Shown: positions 1-6,296, counted from the stretch's first letter. The stretch: 8,305 nucleotides of DNA from Akkermansia sp. (GCA_017379255.1 JAFNWZ010000191.1:1-8305); one strand, 5' to 3'. Notes: generated by a model not told the origin, from the sequence alone. Made by a program: numbers and translations.

Positions 1-419
1 GCAAGATTATTGTGGATACCTACGGTGGCATGGGTCGCCACGGCGGTGGTGCATTCTCCGGCAAGGACTGCAGCAAGGTAGACCGCTCCGGCGCCTACAT
101 GTGCCGCTGGGTGGCCAAGCACGTGGTGGCCGCCGGCCTGGCAGACCGCTGCGAGCTGCAGGTGGGCTATGCCATCGGCAAGGCCAGCCCGGTTTCCATC
201 ATGATTGACGTCGAAACCTTCGGCACCGCCAAGGTAGACAAGCAAGTCATCATCGACCGCATCAACGAGGCCTTCTCCTTCAAGCCCGCCGACATGGAGC
301 GAGTGCTGGGACTTCGCGAACCCATCTTCCGCAAAACCACCAACTACGGCCACTTCACCAAGGCCGACCTGCCCTGGGAACAGCTCGACCCCCGCTGCCT
401 GAGCATCCTCATGGGCTGA
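1..419 (+). CDS. metK: S-adenosylmethionine synthetase, C-terminal part (5' end outside window)
   Basis: This is the last 138 codons of methionine adenosyltransferase, which makes S-adenosylmethionine from methionine and ATP in the cytoplasm. The reading frame is open from base 3, so the gene starts upstream of the window. The family signature GGGAFSGKD lies near the beginning, followed by SKVDRSGAY, where most homologues have PTKVDRS; here a Cys (KDCSK) replaces the usual Pro. The stretch [22 protein letters not shown] is typical of the C-terminal domain. The protein ends in SILMG with a TGA stop at 417-419. Identity is secure from these motifs; only the boundary is limited by the window. 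The next gene is about 180 bases away and has its own promoter-like sequence, so metK probably ends its own transcription unit. Confidence 0.95.
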   Translation, partial: KIIVDTYGGMGRHGGGAFSGKDCSKVDRSGAYMCRWVAKHVVAAGLADRCELQVGYAIGKASPVSIMIDVETFGTAKVDKQVIIDRINEAFSFKPADMERVLGLREPIFRKTTNYGHFTKADLPWEQLDPRCLSILMG

Positions 420-420
420 G

Positions 421-476
421 AAAAAGCGTGGCTTTTCTTCATTATCCCCCGTCGCACCGGCGTGTGGCGGGGGATA
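421..476 (+). terminator. Probable metK transcription terminator (two stacked hairpins)
   Basis: Immediately after the metK stop there is a short hairpin AAAAGC-GTG-GCTTTT (422-436), whose 3' arm is T-rich like a small intrinsic terminator. It is followed by a strong hairpin with ATCCCCCG (444-451) pairing CGGGGGAT (468-475). That second hairpin also has an inner stem CGCAC/GTGTG with one G-T pair. The second hairpin has no T-run after it, so it may act as a transcript-end stabiliser rather than a classical terminator. Confidence 0.5.
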
Positions 477-540
477 TTCCATACCACGCACCCGCCCCGC
501 CGGCAGATAATTTTTCCTGCGTCTCCGAGCGGCGGCATTT

Positions 541-568
541 TTGAACTTGCCAAGCGGGGCGATAAATA
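541..568 (+). promoter_or_regulatory. Putative sigma70-type promoter of dnaB
   Basis: A TTGAAC -35 box (541-546) is followed after 16 bases by TAAATA (563-568), giving a predicted start near 575 and a leader of about 25 bases. No Shine-Dalgarno sequence is visible ahead of the ATG at 600. The assignment rests on motif match only. Confidence 0.4.
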
Positions 569-599
569 GTACCATGCCCCCCGCGCATCCATAGCCAGC

Positions 600-2039
600 A
601 TGAGCACAGAAACTTACAGCAAAGCAGATTTGAAAGCCGGAGCCGCCGTACCAACCGGAACCAACGTGGTAATGCCGCAAGCCCCGGCCATCGAAAAAAG
701 CCTGCTGGCCATGATGACCATCGACCCCACGAACATCGTGTCCCAATGCGTCTCCAAGGGCATGACGGGCGATTTCTTCTACATCCCCGCGCACCGCATC
801 CTCTGGGAAATTTTCCGCGAGCGCTACGACAAAGGCATCCCGATTGACGTAACCTCGGTCATGCAGCAGCTGGCAGACAAGAAGCAGCTGGAGGCCGTGG
901 GCGGCGCTTCCGGGCTCATGGACATTTTCTCCTACACCACCAATACGGGCCTGTTCAACCTGCATTTCGAAACCCTGAAGGAGAAATACATCCGCCGCAG
1001 CATCATCCTGACCGCCAACCAGGCCAGCGAATCCGCCTACACCAGCGATGCCGAGGTGGATGCCCTGCTGGATGAAACCGAACAAGCCGTGCTCAAAATC
1101 CGCCAGAGCACGGATAAAGGCGGCGAATGGAAACTGAGTGCCGACATTGCCGCCGCCATCACCAACATGGAGCGCATGATGAGCAGCAAGGGCGAGGTAC
1201 TGGGCCTCACCACCGGCTACCCCCGCCTGGACACCATGATTAACGGCCTGAAAGGCGGTGAACTCTTTATCATCGCCGCGCGCCCGTCCATGGGTAAGAC
1301 CTCCTTCCTGCTCAACATCATGGAGCACCTGGCGCTCAACGTCAAGAAACCCATCCTCATCTTCTCCTGCGAAATGCCCAGCGTGCAGCTGGTGGAGCGT
1401 CTGCTCTACGCCCGCAGCGGCGTGAGCAAGCAGACCCTCGTGGCCAACCGCGGCAGCGTGGTGAAAGAAGACCTCAAACGCATCAAAGGCGCCATCAACG
1501 AACTGAAAGCCAGCAAGATTGTGATTGACGACACCGCAGCCATCTCCATTGCCGAGCTGCGCGCCAAGGCCCGCCGCGTCATGCGCGACCACCCCGACCT
1601 CTGCTGCATCGGCATTGACTACCTGCAGCTCATGCGCTCACACACCAAGCAGGCCCAGAACAGCCGCGAACGCGAAATCGCTGAAATCTCCGGCGGTCTG
1701 AAGAGCCTGGCCAAAGAACTCAACCTGCCCATTCTGGCACTGGCCCAGCTGAACCGTGGCCCGGAAAACCGCCCCGGCAAGAACAAGGGCGTGCCCATGA
1801 TGAGCGACCTCCGTGAATCAGGCGCCATCGAACAGGACGCCGACATGATCGGCCTGCTCTACCGCATGGCCTACTACGCCGAAGACGACGAAGAGCGCGA
1901 AACCGTGGGCTCCGATGCCAACCTGGCGCTTTCCAAGAACCGTAACGGCCCCACGGGCGACGTGCCACTGACCTTCATTCCCGAACTCATGCGCTTCATG
2001 CCGCGCGTACCACGCCCGGATGAGGAAGAAGAAGGCTGA
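600..2039 (+). CDS. dnaB: Replicative DNA helicase DnaB
   Basis: This encodes a 479-residue hexameric 5'-3' helicase that unwinds DNA at the replication fork. Residues about 25-165 form the N-terminal helical domain (PQAPAIEKSLLAMM, then DFFYIPAHRILWEIF). From about 195 on is the RecA-like motor domain. Walker A is ARPSMGKTS (K233, T234). The glutamate motif SCEMP is near 256-260. Walker B is IGIDYLQLM around D340. LAQLNR (381-386) and SDLRESGAIEQDAD (402-415) are the classic DnaB H3/H4 motifs. Length matches the family and the frame is intact, with no intein. The tail is strongly acidic (DEEEEG). The start ATG at 600 lacks a clear ribosome-binding site, and the first 25 residues are low in conservation-type motifs, so a start at Met25 cannot be excluded. 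The gene is followed after 7 bases, or with overlap, by the amidase gene, so the two are probably cotranscribed. Confidence 0.97.
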   Translation: MSTETYSKADLKAGAAVPTGTNVVMPQAPAIEKSLLAMMTIDPTNIVSQCVSKGMTGDFFYIPAHRILWEIFRERYDKGIPIDVTSVMQQLADKKQLEAVGGASGLMDIFSYTTNTGLFNLHFETLKEKYIRRSIILTANQASESAYTSDAEVDALLDETEQAVLKIRQSTDKGGEWKLSADIAAAITNMERMMSSKGEVLGLTTGYPRLDTMINGLKGGELFIIAARPSMGKTSFLLNIMEHLALNVKKPILIFSCEMPSVQLVERLLYARSGVSKQTLVANRGSVVKEDLKRIKGAINELKASKIVIDDTAAISIAELRAKARRVMRDHPDLCCIGIDYLQLMRSHTKQAQNSREREIAEISGGLKSLAKELNLPILALAQLNRGPENRPGKNKGVPMMSDLRESGAIEQDADMIGLLYRMAYYAEDDEERETVGSDANLALSKNRNGPTGDVPLTFIPELMRFMPRVPRPDEEEEG

Positions 2040-2046
2040 TACCCCC

Positions 2047-2952
2047 ATGCTCCGCCGCCTCTGCCCAGCACTGCTCGTATGTCTGCTGGGGCTGCTCGTG
2101 GCAGCCTGCCAGCAATTTCCCGGCCCGCCCACCCCGGCCGTGGTGCTCGATATCGGCCACACAGCCGAACACCCCGGTGCCCGCACCCCAGGCAAAGCGG
2201 GCGGCAAGCACTTTTCCGAGTTCGAATTCTGGTGCGAGAACGCCCGCTACACCCGCCAGGTGATTGAAGAAGCCGGCTTCCCCTGCGTGGTCTGCAACCG
2301 CGGGGATGAACCGGAGGATGAGCGGCTGAAATCCCTTGCCGGGCAAAGCGGCGTGCTCTTTCTCGGCAAAGATGAAAAGCCCGGGCGGCGCTACCCCTCA
2401 CGCTACTATCCGGACCGCGTAGCCTCCGGCATCATCAGCGCTGATTACGCCGTGTACCGCCAGGCCCCGGCAGCCATCTTCCTGCACCACAACAGCACCA
2501 GCTCCCGCTGGCGGCGCTACGGTCAGAAATCCATCATCCTGGCCAACCGGCACAACGGCGCACCCCTAGCACAGGCCATTGCCGATTCGCTCAACACCCA
2601 TGTGCTCAACCACGGCATGCCCAACCGAGGCCAGCGCAGCAAAGTGCAGACCCGCTTCCACGATGCCTCCCGCGGCGGCGGCTGGCTCAACGTATGCGAC
2701 GACGCCGGCATTCCCGCCGCCATCATCGAAGCCGCCTTCCTGAACAACCGCAAACACGCCCGCTACCTGGCCGACCCGGAAAACGCCCGCCACTATGCCG
2801 AAGCCGTGGGTCACGGCGTGGTGCGCTACCTGCGCAGCCGCAGCGGCACCCAGCACCGCCGGGCCAATGTGGATGAACCGGACGAAGGTTCATTCGGCTA
2901 TGCGCGCGAATCCCGCAGTCTGGACATCCCCGGCGCCAGGCACCTGCTCTGA
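2047..2952 (+). CDS. Lipoprotein N-acetylmuramoyl-L-alanine amidase (Amidase_3 type)
   Basis: This is a predicted zinc peptidoglycan amidase that cleaves the bond between N-acetylmuramic acid and L-alanine. From the ATG at 2047 it has 301 residues. The N-terminus MLRR plus a Leu/Val-rich helix and VAAC (Cys21) is a lipoprotein signal, so it is probably membrane anchored and faces the periplasm. Amidase_3 motifs appear in order: LDIGHTAEHPGA (zinc His38, equivalent to the usual DPGHGGxDPGA), SEFEFW (Glu ligand, E58 or E60), FLHHNS (His147, the usual SxHAN position) and PAAIIEAAFLNN (catalytic Glu228). An in-frame ATG at 2020 would overlap dnaB by 20 bases and put nine charged residues before the signal; I prefer 2047 because the signal peptide is then compact and GAAGG (2031-2035) lies 11 bases upstream. 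The last codons (from 2935) are part of a direct duplication repeated at 3124, and the TGA stop abuts the first hairpin of a repeat array. Confidence 0.88.
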   Translation: MLRRLCPALLVCLLGLLVAACQQFPGPPTPAVVLDIGHTAEHPGARTPGKAGGKHFSEFEFWCENARYTRQVIEEAGFPCVVCNRGDEPEDERLKSLAGQSGVLFLGKDEKPGRRYPSRYYPDRVASGIISADYAVYRQAPAAIFLHHNSTSSRWRRYGQKSIILANRHNGAPLAQAIADSLNTHVLNHGMPNRGQRSKVQTRFHDASRGGGWLNVCDDAGIPAAIIEAAFLNNRKHARYLADPENARHYAEAVGHGVVRYLRSRSGTQHRRANVDEPDEGSFGYARESRSLDIPGARHLL

Positions 2953-3097
2953 TACCGCCGTCAGGCGGTATTTCATACGCTGGCGCAGCCTGCGTATTTC
3001 ATATGGCGGCTCGCCATATTTCATACCAGCGCCAGCTGGTATTTCATCCCCGCACCTGCGGGGATTTCATTGAGGGCGACGCAGGAGCCCGACTAGC
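2952..3097 (+). repeat. Hairpin array, forward copy 1 (variable stems, constant ATTTCAT linker)
   Basis: Five consecutive hairpins are joined by ATTTCAT, then a sixth closes the array. Stems are ATACCGCC/GGCGGTAT with loop GTCA (2952-2971); ATACGC/GCGTAT with an inner GGC-GCA-GCC (2975-2997); ATATGGCG/CGCCATAT with loop GCT (3001-3019); ATACCAGC/GCTGGTAT with loop GCCA (3023-3042); and ATCCCCGC/GCGGGGAT with loop ACCT (3046-3065). Each stem begins and ends in AT, so the constant linker is AT-TTC-AT and neighbouring hairpins share its edges. Unit spacing is 22-26 bases. The last element is TGAG, a GGC/GCC mini-stem, then CGACTAGC (3071-3097). It is not a CRISPR: repeats are far too short and the variable parts are self-complementary. 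It starts on the stop codon of the amidase gene. Confidence 0.93.
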
Positions 3098-3140
3098 AAA
3101 CCCCGGTAGCATTTGTCATGGCAGCCAGGCACCTGCCCAG

Positions 3141-3286
3141 ATACCGCCGTCAGGCGGTATTTCATACGCTGGCGCAGCCTGCGTATTTCATATGGCGGCA
3201 CGCCATATTTCACACCAGCGCCAGCTGGTATTTCATCCCCGCACCTGCGGGGATTTCATTGAGGGCGACGCAGGAGCCCGACTAGC
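3141..3286 (+). repeat. Hairpin array, forward copy 2
   Basis: This is a near-identical second copy of the array, with hairpins at 3141-3160, 3164-3186, 3190-3208, 3212-3231 and 3235-3254 and the same terminal element ending in CGACTAGC (3260-3286). Two changes lie within it: the third loop is GCA instead of GCT, and T3213 (as in copy 1) is C here, which breaks one outer pair of the fourth stem and one linker (ATTTCAC). Confidence 0.93.
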
Positions 3287-3320
3287 AAACCCGCAGCGCA
3301 TCACATGGCGGCCATGCATC

Positions 3321-3458
3321 AGTCGCCCCGCTGCGCGGGGCTCAATGAAATACCGCTGCTGCGCCGCGGTATGAAAGCAGGACGCTTCGCGCCTGCATGA
3401 AATCCACGCCCTGGCGGGCATGGATGAAATCCAGCCCCGCTGCGCGGGGCAGGATGAA
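3321..3458 (-). repeat. Hairpin array, inverted and sequence-distinct copy
   Basis: On the minus strand the same architecture appears with different stems, so this is not a simple copy of the forward arrays. Read on the plus strand, the hairpins are GCCCCGC-TGC-GCGGGGC (3325-3341), ATACCGC/GCGGTAT (3350-3372), GCAGG/CCTGC with inner CGC-TTC-GCG (3377-3396), ATCCA/TGGAT with inner GCCC/GGGC (3402-3425), and ATCC/GGAT with inner GCCCCGC/GCGGGGC (3429-3455). They are joined by ATGAAAT, the reverse complement of the forward linker. The terminal hairpin is again framed by TGAG and CGACT when read on the minus strand. The array begins about ten bases after the stop of the membrane-protein gene, in sense orientation with it. 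Confidence 0.9.
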
Positions 3459-3465
3459 CGGCACA

Positions 3466-4080
3466 TCAATCCAGCTCCGGCATGGAAATAATACGCGGGG
3501 CTATGGATTGCAGCCCCCGCAGAGGCACCACAGCCAGCCATGCACCCAGCACCTTGAGCACCACACAGGGCAGAATCAGCCCCGGCACATCGCAACACAA
3601 AGCCAGCAGCAGCACCAGCGGCACCACAGCCACCCGCAGCTGCAACTGCCAGCGCGCCACTGCCATACGAGGAATATTCAATAACGCCGCCAGCAGCAAC
3701 ACCACGCACAAAAACAAGGAAAGCTCACTCTGGCGGTAGAGCAGCAACTCACCACTCATCAGCGTATATACCCAGCTGAAAGGCGCCACCGGCGCCAGCA
3801 CCGCACAGACGCGCAGCAACCAGCGCGTCACCACATTCCCCTGCCCCGCCAGCAGCACCGCATGCCCCCATGTGGCCACCAGCACCACCAGCGCCACAGC
3901 CAGCTGCAGCAGAAAGGCAGATACAAAGCCGCAGGCAATGCCCCCCAGCGGCAAACGCAGCAACAGCAGCACCGGCTCCGCCAGCGCCAGCACCGCACAG
4001 GCCACAAGCACCCAGCGCGCCGCAGCCGCCAGCCACGCCACAACCTGCCTCACCGCAGGTAATATATGGTACTCAATCAT
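3466..4080 (-). CDS. Small multi-pass membrane protein, unknown function
   Basis: I do not recognise this 204-residue protein. It is very rich in Leu, Val and Ala, with hydrophobic segments at about residues 16-41, 45-79, 88-108, 119-136 and 150-186, suggesting five or six membrane helices. A short polar N-terminus (MIEYHILPAVRQ) and a polar tail (QSIAPRIISMPELD) flank them. No catalytic motif is apparent. I chose the ATG at 4080 over the upstream one at 4131 because it overlaps the end of prmC by only eight bases, a layout typical of translational coupling, and GGAG lies just upstream. It is the last gene of the prfA-prmC operon and its stop is followed within about ten bases by the inverted hairpin array. 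Function is open; the context alone does not tie it to translation. Confidence 0.75.
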   Translation of the reverse strand: MIEYHILPAVRQVVAWLAAAARWVLVACAVLALAEPVLLLLRLPLGGIACGFVSAFLLQLAVALVVLVATWGHAVLLAGQGNVVTRWLLRVCAVLAPVAPFSWVYTLMSGELLLYRQSELSLFLCVVLLLAALLNIPRMAVARWQLQLRVAVVPLVLLLALCCDVPGLILPCVVLKVLGAWLAVVPLRGLQSIAPRIISMPELD

Positions 4081-4996
4081 CCTGCTCCGGCGTTTCTTCC
4101 ACTCCTGCCACTTCCGGGCGGGCAGGAGCAAAACCCATGGGGAAACGGGCCTTGCCGCTCATATCTGACAGCACCCGGCACTGGGTATACCCCAGCTCCG
4201 CCATCAAACCACGCACTGCGGGCCCCTGGTCGTGCCCCACCTCCAGCATCACCAGCGCGCGGGTTGCCAGGTGAGGCAGCGCATCGCGCAGAAAACGCCG
4301 CACCACATCCAGACCGTCCGCCCCGCCATAAAGCGCCGTAGCCGGGTCGTGCTGCACCTCGGCAGACACCACCTCATCCTCCGGCACATACGGCAGGTTC
4401 GCCAGCACCAAATCAAACAATCCCTCCGGCGGCTGCACCGCGCCCTCCTCCGGAGCATCCCAGGCAGAGAACAAATCGCTGCGGTAAGTCTTCACACGCG
4501 CGCCCAGTGCCGTGGCGTTCTCCAGCGTGAGCGAAAGCGCCGCCCCGGAAATATCAGCCATGATGACCTCCGGCACCTGCCGCGCCAGCTCCAGCGCCAG
4601 GGTAATACCGATAATACCACTGCCGCAGCCCATATCCAGCACCCGCATCCCCGCGCGACGCGGTGCCATCTGCAAGGCAAATTCCACCAGCTCCTCCGTC
4701 TCCGGGCGGGGAATAAGGGCGCGGGCATCGGTGCGGAACTCGCGGCGGTAAAACTCTGTGCTGCCCAGCAGGTGCTGCAGGGGCACCCCCTGCCCGCGCT
4801 GCTTCAGCAGCTCGCGCAGCGGCGCCAGCTTATCCTCCGGCAGCGGGTCATCATAATGCAGGTACAGCCAGGTCTTGTTGCACCCCAGCACATGCACCAT
4901 GAGGCTCTGCATCGAATGCCGGGCGCCCTCCACCCCGCGGGATTCCAGATACCCGGTGCCGCTCACCAGCACCTCTTGAACGGTTTTCATGGCCAT
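4073..4996 (-). CDS. prmC: Peptide chain release factor N5-glutamine methyltransferase PrmC
   Basis: PrmC methylates the glutamine of the GGQ motif in release factors, using S-adenosylmethionine, which raises termination efficiency. With the ATG at 4996 the protein has 307 residues; an ATG at 4990 is an equally good start. Residues 1-85 are the helical N-terminal substrate-binding domain, ending in LLGSTEFYRREF. RALIPRPETEELVE (92-105) is the family hallmark. The SAM-binding loop is LDMGCGSGIIG (120-130), with ADIS (147-150) after the second strand. The catalytic motif, normally NPPY, is here NLPY (N200 to Y203); Asn, the second Pro and Tyr are retained. Its own substrate, prfA, lies one base upstream in the same operon, and metK, which makes its cofactor, is a few kilobases away. 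Confidence 0.95.
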   Translation of the reverse strand: MAMKTVQEVLVSGTGYLESRGVEGARHSMQSLMVHVLGCNKTWLYLHYDDPLPEDKLAPLRELLKQRGQGVPLQHLLGSTEFYRREFRTDARALIPRPETEELVEFALQMAPRRAGMRVLDMGCGSGIIGITLALELARQVPEVIMADISGAALSLTLENATALGARVKTYRSDLFSAWDAPEEGAVQPPEGLFDLVLANLPYVPEDEVVSAEVQHDPATALYGGADGLDVVRRFLRDALPHLATRALVMLEVGHDQGPAVRGLMAELGYTQCRVLSDMSGKARFPMGFAPARPEVAGVEETPEQDD

Positions 4997-4997
4997 C

Positions 4998-6071
4998 TTA
5001 CTTAAGTTCATCCATGCGTTCTTCCATCTCCACATGCTGCATGCGGGCAATCACCTCCTCCAGCGCGCCGGTCGTCACCACAATATCGAGATTATACGCC
5101 GTGTAGCCGATGCGGTGGTCCGTGAAGCGGTTCTGCGGAAAATTATATGTGCGGATTTTCTCCTCGCGGCCACCGCTGCCGATAAGGGCCCGGCGCTGGG
5201 CGGAGTACGACTCCTGCGCCTCGCGCTGCTTCATCTCAAAAAGGCGCGCACGCAGAATCCGCATACCGGTCTCCTTATTCTTCAGCTGGGAGCGCTCATT
5301 CTCACAACGCACCATGATACCCGTCGGCAGGTGGAAAATCTGCACGGCAGATTCCGTGCGGTTCACATGCTGGCCACCCGCACCGCCCGCGCGGCAGGTC
5401 TCGATGCGCAAATCCTCCGGGCGGATTTCCACATCCACCTCCTCCGCCTCCGGCAGCACCGCCACCGTAGCCGTGCTGGTGTGGATGCGCCCCTGAGTCT
5501 CTGTGGCCGGCACACGCTGCACACGGTGCACGCCGCTCTCATACTTCAGGAAACGGAACACCTCCTCACCGGAAATACGCACCGTCACCTCCTTGAAACC
5601 GCCGATGTCATTCGGGCTGGCATCCAGCACCTCCAGGCGCCAGCCGCGGCTCTCGGCATAGCGCTGGTACATCCCCAGCAGATCCGCCGCAAAAAGCGCC
5701 GCCTCATCGCCACCCGTACCCGCGCGGATTTCCACCAGCGCATCGCGGTCCTCGGTGGCATCGCGCGGCAGCAGGCTGTACTGGATCTTCTCCGTCAGCT
5801 TCTCCACACGCGGCTCCAGCTCCTCCAGCTCAGCGGCAGCCAGCTCGGCCATTTCCGGGTCATCTCCTCCGGCCAGGTCGCGGTTCTCCGCAATCTGCTG
5901 CCGCGTCTGCAGCAGGGTTTCCCAGTCGCGCAGCAACTCCTGCACGCGGCGCAGCTCGCGCATCAGCTCGCCCGCGCGGCGCGGGTCCTGAAACAAGGTC
6001 GGGTCTGCCGTCTGAGCTTCCAGCTCAGCCAGGCGTTCGCGTCGTTTTTCAATAAGGGGGGCGTAATCCAT
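4998..6071 (-). CDS. prfA: Peptide chain release factor 1
   Basis: RF1 is the 357-residue factor that recognises UAA and UAG stop codons and triggers release of the finished protein. The anticodon-like tripeptide is PAT (188-190, in HRVQRVPATETQGR), which distinguishes RF1 from RF2 (SPF). The peptidyl-tRNA hydrolysis motif GGQ is at 232-234 in RAGGAGGQHVNRTES, and Q234 is the residue that PrmC methylates. AGTGGDEAALFA (117-128) and the N-terminal coiled-coil region (residues 1-105) fit the family, as does the total length. The ATG at 6071 is directly behind a promoter-like sequence and has no Shine-Dalgarno sequence, so the transcript may be nearly leaderless. It heads the operon prfA-prmC-membrane protein. 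Confidence 0.97.
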   Translation of the reverse strand: MDYAPLIEKRRERLAELEAQTADPTLFQDPRRAGELMRELRRVQELLRDWETLLQTRQQIAENRDLAGGDDPEMAELAAAELEELEPRVEKLTEKIQYSLLPRDATEDRDALVEIRAGTGGDEAALFAADLLGMYQRYAESRGWRLEVLDASPNDIGGFKEVTVRISGEEVFRFLKYESGVHRVQRVPATETQGRIHTSTATVAVLPEAEEVDVEIRPEDLRIETCRAGGAGGQHVNRTESAVQIFHLPTGIMVRCENERSQLKNKETGMRILRARLFEMKQREAQESYSAQRRALIGSGGREEKIRTYNFPQNRFTDHRIGYTAYNLDIVVTTGALEEVIARMQHVEMEERMDELK

Positions 6072-6114
6072 GCTTGCGCGCCCATTCTAGCCTACTACCC
6101 CACAGCGCGCAAGC
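6072..6114 (-). promoter_or_regulatory. Putative prfA promoter inside a perfect 10-bp inverted repeat
   Basis: On the minus strand a TTGCGC -35 box (6107-6112) and a TAGAAT -10 box (6084-6089) are separated by 17 bases, giving a predicted start near 6077, only about six bases before the prfA ATG. The same region is bracketed by a perfect inverted repeat, GCTTGCGCGC (6072-6081) and GCGCGCAAGC (6105-6114). One arm overlaps the -35 box and the other covers the predicted start site. This placement suits an operator, but no regulator is visible nearby. Confidence 0.5.
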
Positions 6115-6147
6115 GCAATCTGTGTGCTGGTATTACATAATTTATGC

Positions 6148-6176
6148 TTGCCATTACCCCACCGCTGTGGTACAAG
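6148..6176 (+). promoter_or_regulatory. Putative promoter of the tRNA-Gln gene
   Basis: TTGCCA (6148-6153) and TACAAG (6171-6176) are separated by 17 bases, upstream of the tRNA by about 42 bases from the -10. The predicted start near 6183 leaves a leader of about 36 bases to be trimmed by RNase P. Motif match only. Confidence 0.45.
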
Positions 6177-6218
6177 TATCCCCGCGCGGCCCACGTTGGC
6201 AGCGTTTACACACAGCGT

Positions 6219-6289
6219 GGTCTCGTGGTGTAAAGGTAGCACTAGGGATTTTGATTCCCTCTGTCTAGGTTCGAATCCTGGCGAGACTA
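6219..6289 (+). tRNA. tRNA-Gln, anticodon TTG
   Basis: A complete cloverleaf can be folded. The acceptor stem is GGTCTCG (6219-6225) with CGAGACT (6282-6288). The D stem is GTGT/GCAC (6228-6231 and 6239-6242). The anticodon stem is AGGGA/TCCCT with loop TTTTGAT (6249-6255), so the anticodon is TTG (6251-6253). The T arm is CTAGG-TTCGAAT-CCTGG (6265-6281). U8 falls correctly at 6226. An extra T6218-A6289 pair would move both ends out by one, with G6290 as discriminator, so the ends are uncertain by one base. CCA is not encoded. The gene is followed at once by an intrinsic terminator. Confidence 0.95.
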
Positions 6290-6296
6290 GTAAAGC

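Larger units (their letters stand above)
2935..3292 (+). repeat. Tandem direct duplication, 169-bp copies at 2935-3103 and 3124-3292
   Basis: The two copies are offset by exactly 189 bases and I see only four differences (2948, 2950, 3011 and 3024 against 3137, 3139, 3200 and 3213). They are separated by 20 bases (3104-3123). Copy 1 starts inside the last five codons of the amidase gene, so copy 2 carries a relic of that gene end (CCAGGCACCTGC at 3125-3136) in front of its hairpins. The flank CATGGCAGCCAGGCAC (3117-3132) is echoed after copy 2 as CATGGCGGCCATGCAT (3304-3319), 13 of 16 matches, which may be the start of a decayed third unit. The difference at 3011/3200 falls in a hairpin loop, leaving that stem intact. 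Confidence 0.93.

Noticed and set aside
573..593. Possible six-codon leader peptide before dnaB
   Set aside because: The ATG at 573 opens a Pro-rich hexapeptide ending in TAG, but it sits at or before the predicted transcript start and has no ribosome-binding site.
1874..2401. A 175-codon minus-strand open frame across the dnaB/amidase junction
   Set aside because: It is Arg/Gly/Ala-rich shadow sequence overlapping two well-supported genes.
2952..3290. CRISPR array
   Set aside because: The repeated part is only seven bases, and the variable parts are palindromes that form hairpins rather than unrelated spacers. No cas gene is nearby.
3003..3374. A 123-codon open frame through the repeat block with internally repeated peptide
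   Set aside because: The peptide repetition is only the DNA duplication read in frame. The frame has no ribosome-binding site, and the DNA is explained by hairpin structure.
4232..5005. A 257-codon open frame on the plus strand opposite prmC
   Set aside because: It mirrors prmC, which carries all expected motifs, and shows no domain of its own.
4989..6140. A 383-codon open frame on the plus strand opposite prfA
   Set aside because: It is antisense to the clearly identified prfA frame. Its His/Arg/Leu-rich composition is typical of the complement of GC-rich coding DNA.
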